Assembly: GCF_964340395.1 (NCBI RefSeq)
Contig: NC_135554.1
Coordinates: forward strand, 8,887,975 to 8,951,974
From: Glandiceps talaboti
Lineage: Eukaryota > Hemichordata > Enteropneusta > Spengelidae
Direction: 5' to 3'
DNA: 64,000 nt
Both the position numbers and the translations under genes were made by a program. The notes under the pieces were generated by a model. The model saw only the letters and a list, made by a program, of their open reading frames with translations, was not told the origin of the DNA and did no database searches. Each line of letters begins with the position of its first letter. Position 1 is the stretch's first letter. Positions 52,001-55,000 of the stretch are shown here, piece after piece.

Positions 52001-55000
52001 AGAGTTTTACACCATTTGCGAAGAGATGGTATAATTATCGAAAACGTAAATATGCAAATAACTAATTAAATAATTAAACCTAAAGCTACATCAAAAGGCA
52101 TTTGCATTATATATGTGGTTTGGTATCACACATGTATGTACCAAATCATATTGAATTTAAAAGTGTACATTCTTAAGATATGGCTTGATTACCGAAAATT
52201 ATTAATTATGCAAATTACTCAGTAATATGCATGGGATGTTTACCAACGCCTGATCAGTCGACACACAAACTTCTCATCCCTAGATTATAACCTTCTCTTA
52301 CAGAAGGTAAAAAGGTGCAGCATCACCTATACTGTGTCAGACTCTCCGGAAGCTCCGTTAGTTTGATATCAACCCAGAGATTTTATGTATTGTTTATTTT
52401 ATTCACTGTTCAAAGACAATTTGTGATTATTATGAAGCATGTATAAACTCTGGTTATTTCTAGGTAAAACAGTTGCTAATATTCATAGTGATAATGGGAG
52501 TGTTTGTTTTGGCGTACGGTACAGCCTACGAAGCCATATTGCATCCCAATAATCCACAGAACTTTTTGTACACTTCATACTACAAACTCCATGGCGACCT
52601 TCTTACGGATGAAGTGGAAATAGCAGGTACTACAATTTTTAAAATCTAGATACCCCATTTGGTTGATTTCAGTTATTTCCTCACAACATACACTTGCCCA
52701 GCTGTTCAGTATTCAAAACTGAAATTAGATTTCATGTTTTCACGTAGCAATTGCTTTTAGGTTTAAGAACAATTTGCGACCCATTTCTGGGTGATGCTTT
52801 ATTAAGATAAAATAAAATAATGGATTCAGATGTCTAAGCAATGGTTAAAAAGGAACACCACTACAGGAAATGAAGGCATGTTCATAAACTGTGGGTTCTG
52901 GTCAGTTATTTCATAATAATTTATTTTACATCACACGCGATTGCCATGAAACACCAACTTTAAACTTTAAGTTGATTTACATTTACTTGCTCTACATTTA
53001 TTGTCCGCTTTATTAACTCCTGCGTGCTTATTTTCTTCAGTGTAAATCTCATGAATATTCATTGTACGACCATGAATATATTATTTCTGTTGGATCCATT
53101 ATACAATGGCCCATATAACAAAGACATCCTATCAAGGCACAAGATCAACATAATGTTTAAGTAATTGTATGTGATGTAAAACCATGAAATGACTCTCCGG
53201 AACCCATATCTTATGAACACGACTTTATTTCCCTGAGTGGTGTTTCCATTTAATCTTTCAATTGACTTTCTTGAAAGACGTGCAGAGTAAGTAAGCTAAG
53301 AGAAATACACAAATGTTATAACTGCGCGAAATATATAGAATGGGTATAATGATAACACAAGAAAATGTATAATAATTTATATATTAAGACTCTTAATACT
53401 TAGACTGTCGACAGTCGTCTTGAATTTTTTTTGTAATTTATCTTTAATACTATTGTCGCTGAAATTACTAACATGGTGTGGAAGTTCCATGAAGTCAAGA
53501 CGTTAGATTATATTTGATGTGTTCAAGTCCTCTCTAAGTGCATGCACATACATGCACATATTGTATGTTATAGGTTATGTCACACTAGTATTTAAATAAA
53601 ACATATTTCAGAAACTTTTCTGTTTAGGAATATGACAAAATATAACCTGCGACTGAATACAGACTACAACTGACTATCAAAGTTAGTGATACCGTGATGT
53701 TGAAACGCATTTCATTCAAAGCACGTGTTTTGTTTAGTGATAAGTACATTTTCCTGCACAGGTTGCAACTTTGTCCGAATCTTAAACATACTTTTTACTG
53801 CACATTATTCAAATATAATACTTGTACTTGATATGTTTAGAAATATGATTTACAGAGGTAATTATTGAGGAATATTCAAGCATAGAAATCAGAGAGAATT
53901 GTGGGTAAAATATTATACAGTGCATCGGACATGACCTGAATGCTCGTGAGTATATAAAACATAATGGTCTTGACTTTTTTTGGGCTATTGTATATTAATT
54001 TTAGGACCGCATTCCACTGTAACCATATGGATATTGAATATTATGACGGGAATATACGTCTTAATAGCAAACGTCTTACTTCTAAATCTGCTGATTGCCG
54101 TGTTCACGTATGTATATTAAAAATCAAAACTATGAGAGCAGAAACAAAACATTGTCTAGCTACACGAAACCGTATTAACATTGCTCCATTTCATCGTCTG
54201 GTAATCGTTACACTTTAACCATTTTGACAGGCATGCTTGAAAAAGTGTATGTCGGAACAATGTAATATGGTATGGCAACGATCAGCTAAGATAACAGTAG
54301 CTCACGCAAATAAAATGTAGCAATGTTGATAAGATTTTGTCCAGCCAAACGATAAAATGTAACTGCTGCAATGGTTAAGAATTTGTGAAGTCAGGTGACG
54401 TTTTATTTACGCTCTCCTGGTGTCCATTGTAGACATGCACTATTGGGATTAATTACTAAGCAACCATTGCCAACATTGCAGTTTGAGGTTGTAGTCAGGC
54501 AAAAACGTACACCAATATCTTCCCCGAAGTAGCGTCTTTAACTATTGTGATGTGTACGTTAGTGTACAAAGGTGTGAAAAGAGGTTTATTTACAGCCAAA
54601 TAACTAATTATCTGAATCCTTAGATCATACGTAGTCAAAATAATATTAGTTTGAAAATTCGTAAGCATGTGTGTCGTTTTATTACAAAATTCGTATCGGG
54701 CTCATTATATAACACGATAGACGAATGTCTTTACTTATAACTTGGTAGCCAGTGTCTTAAATAGTGAACTATTTCTAGTTTTAAGTTTCGTTACTCTATG
54801 TCAATTCCCACCAATGTCTTCACTTGTTTTCGACTTAAAGATGACCTTGTACAGACATCTGGTCACTGAATAAACATATTTCGTCCCTTTCTCTTTCAGT
54901 ATGTACATAGAGAAAATCCAAAACAAATCCAATATTGTTTGGTCGTACTATCGGTATGATCTGATTGAAGAGTATACAGACAAGTTTCCGTTTTACCTGG

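Noticed and set aside
53039-53160. Possible extra exon lengthening the pore-S6 loop
   Set aside because: The acceptor TTTTCTTCAG is good, but the required phase meets TAA at once.
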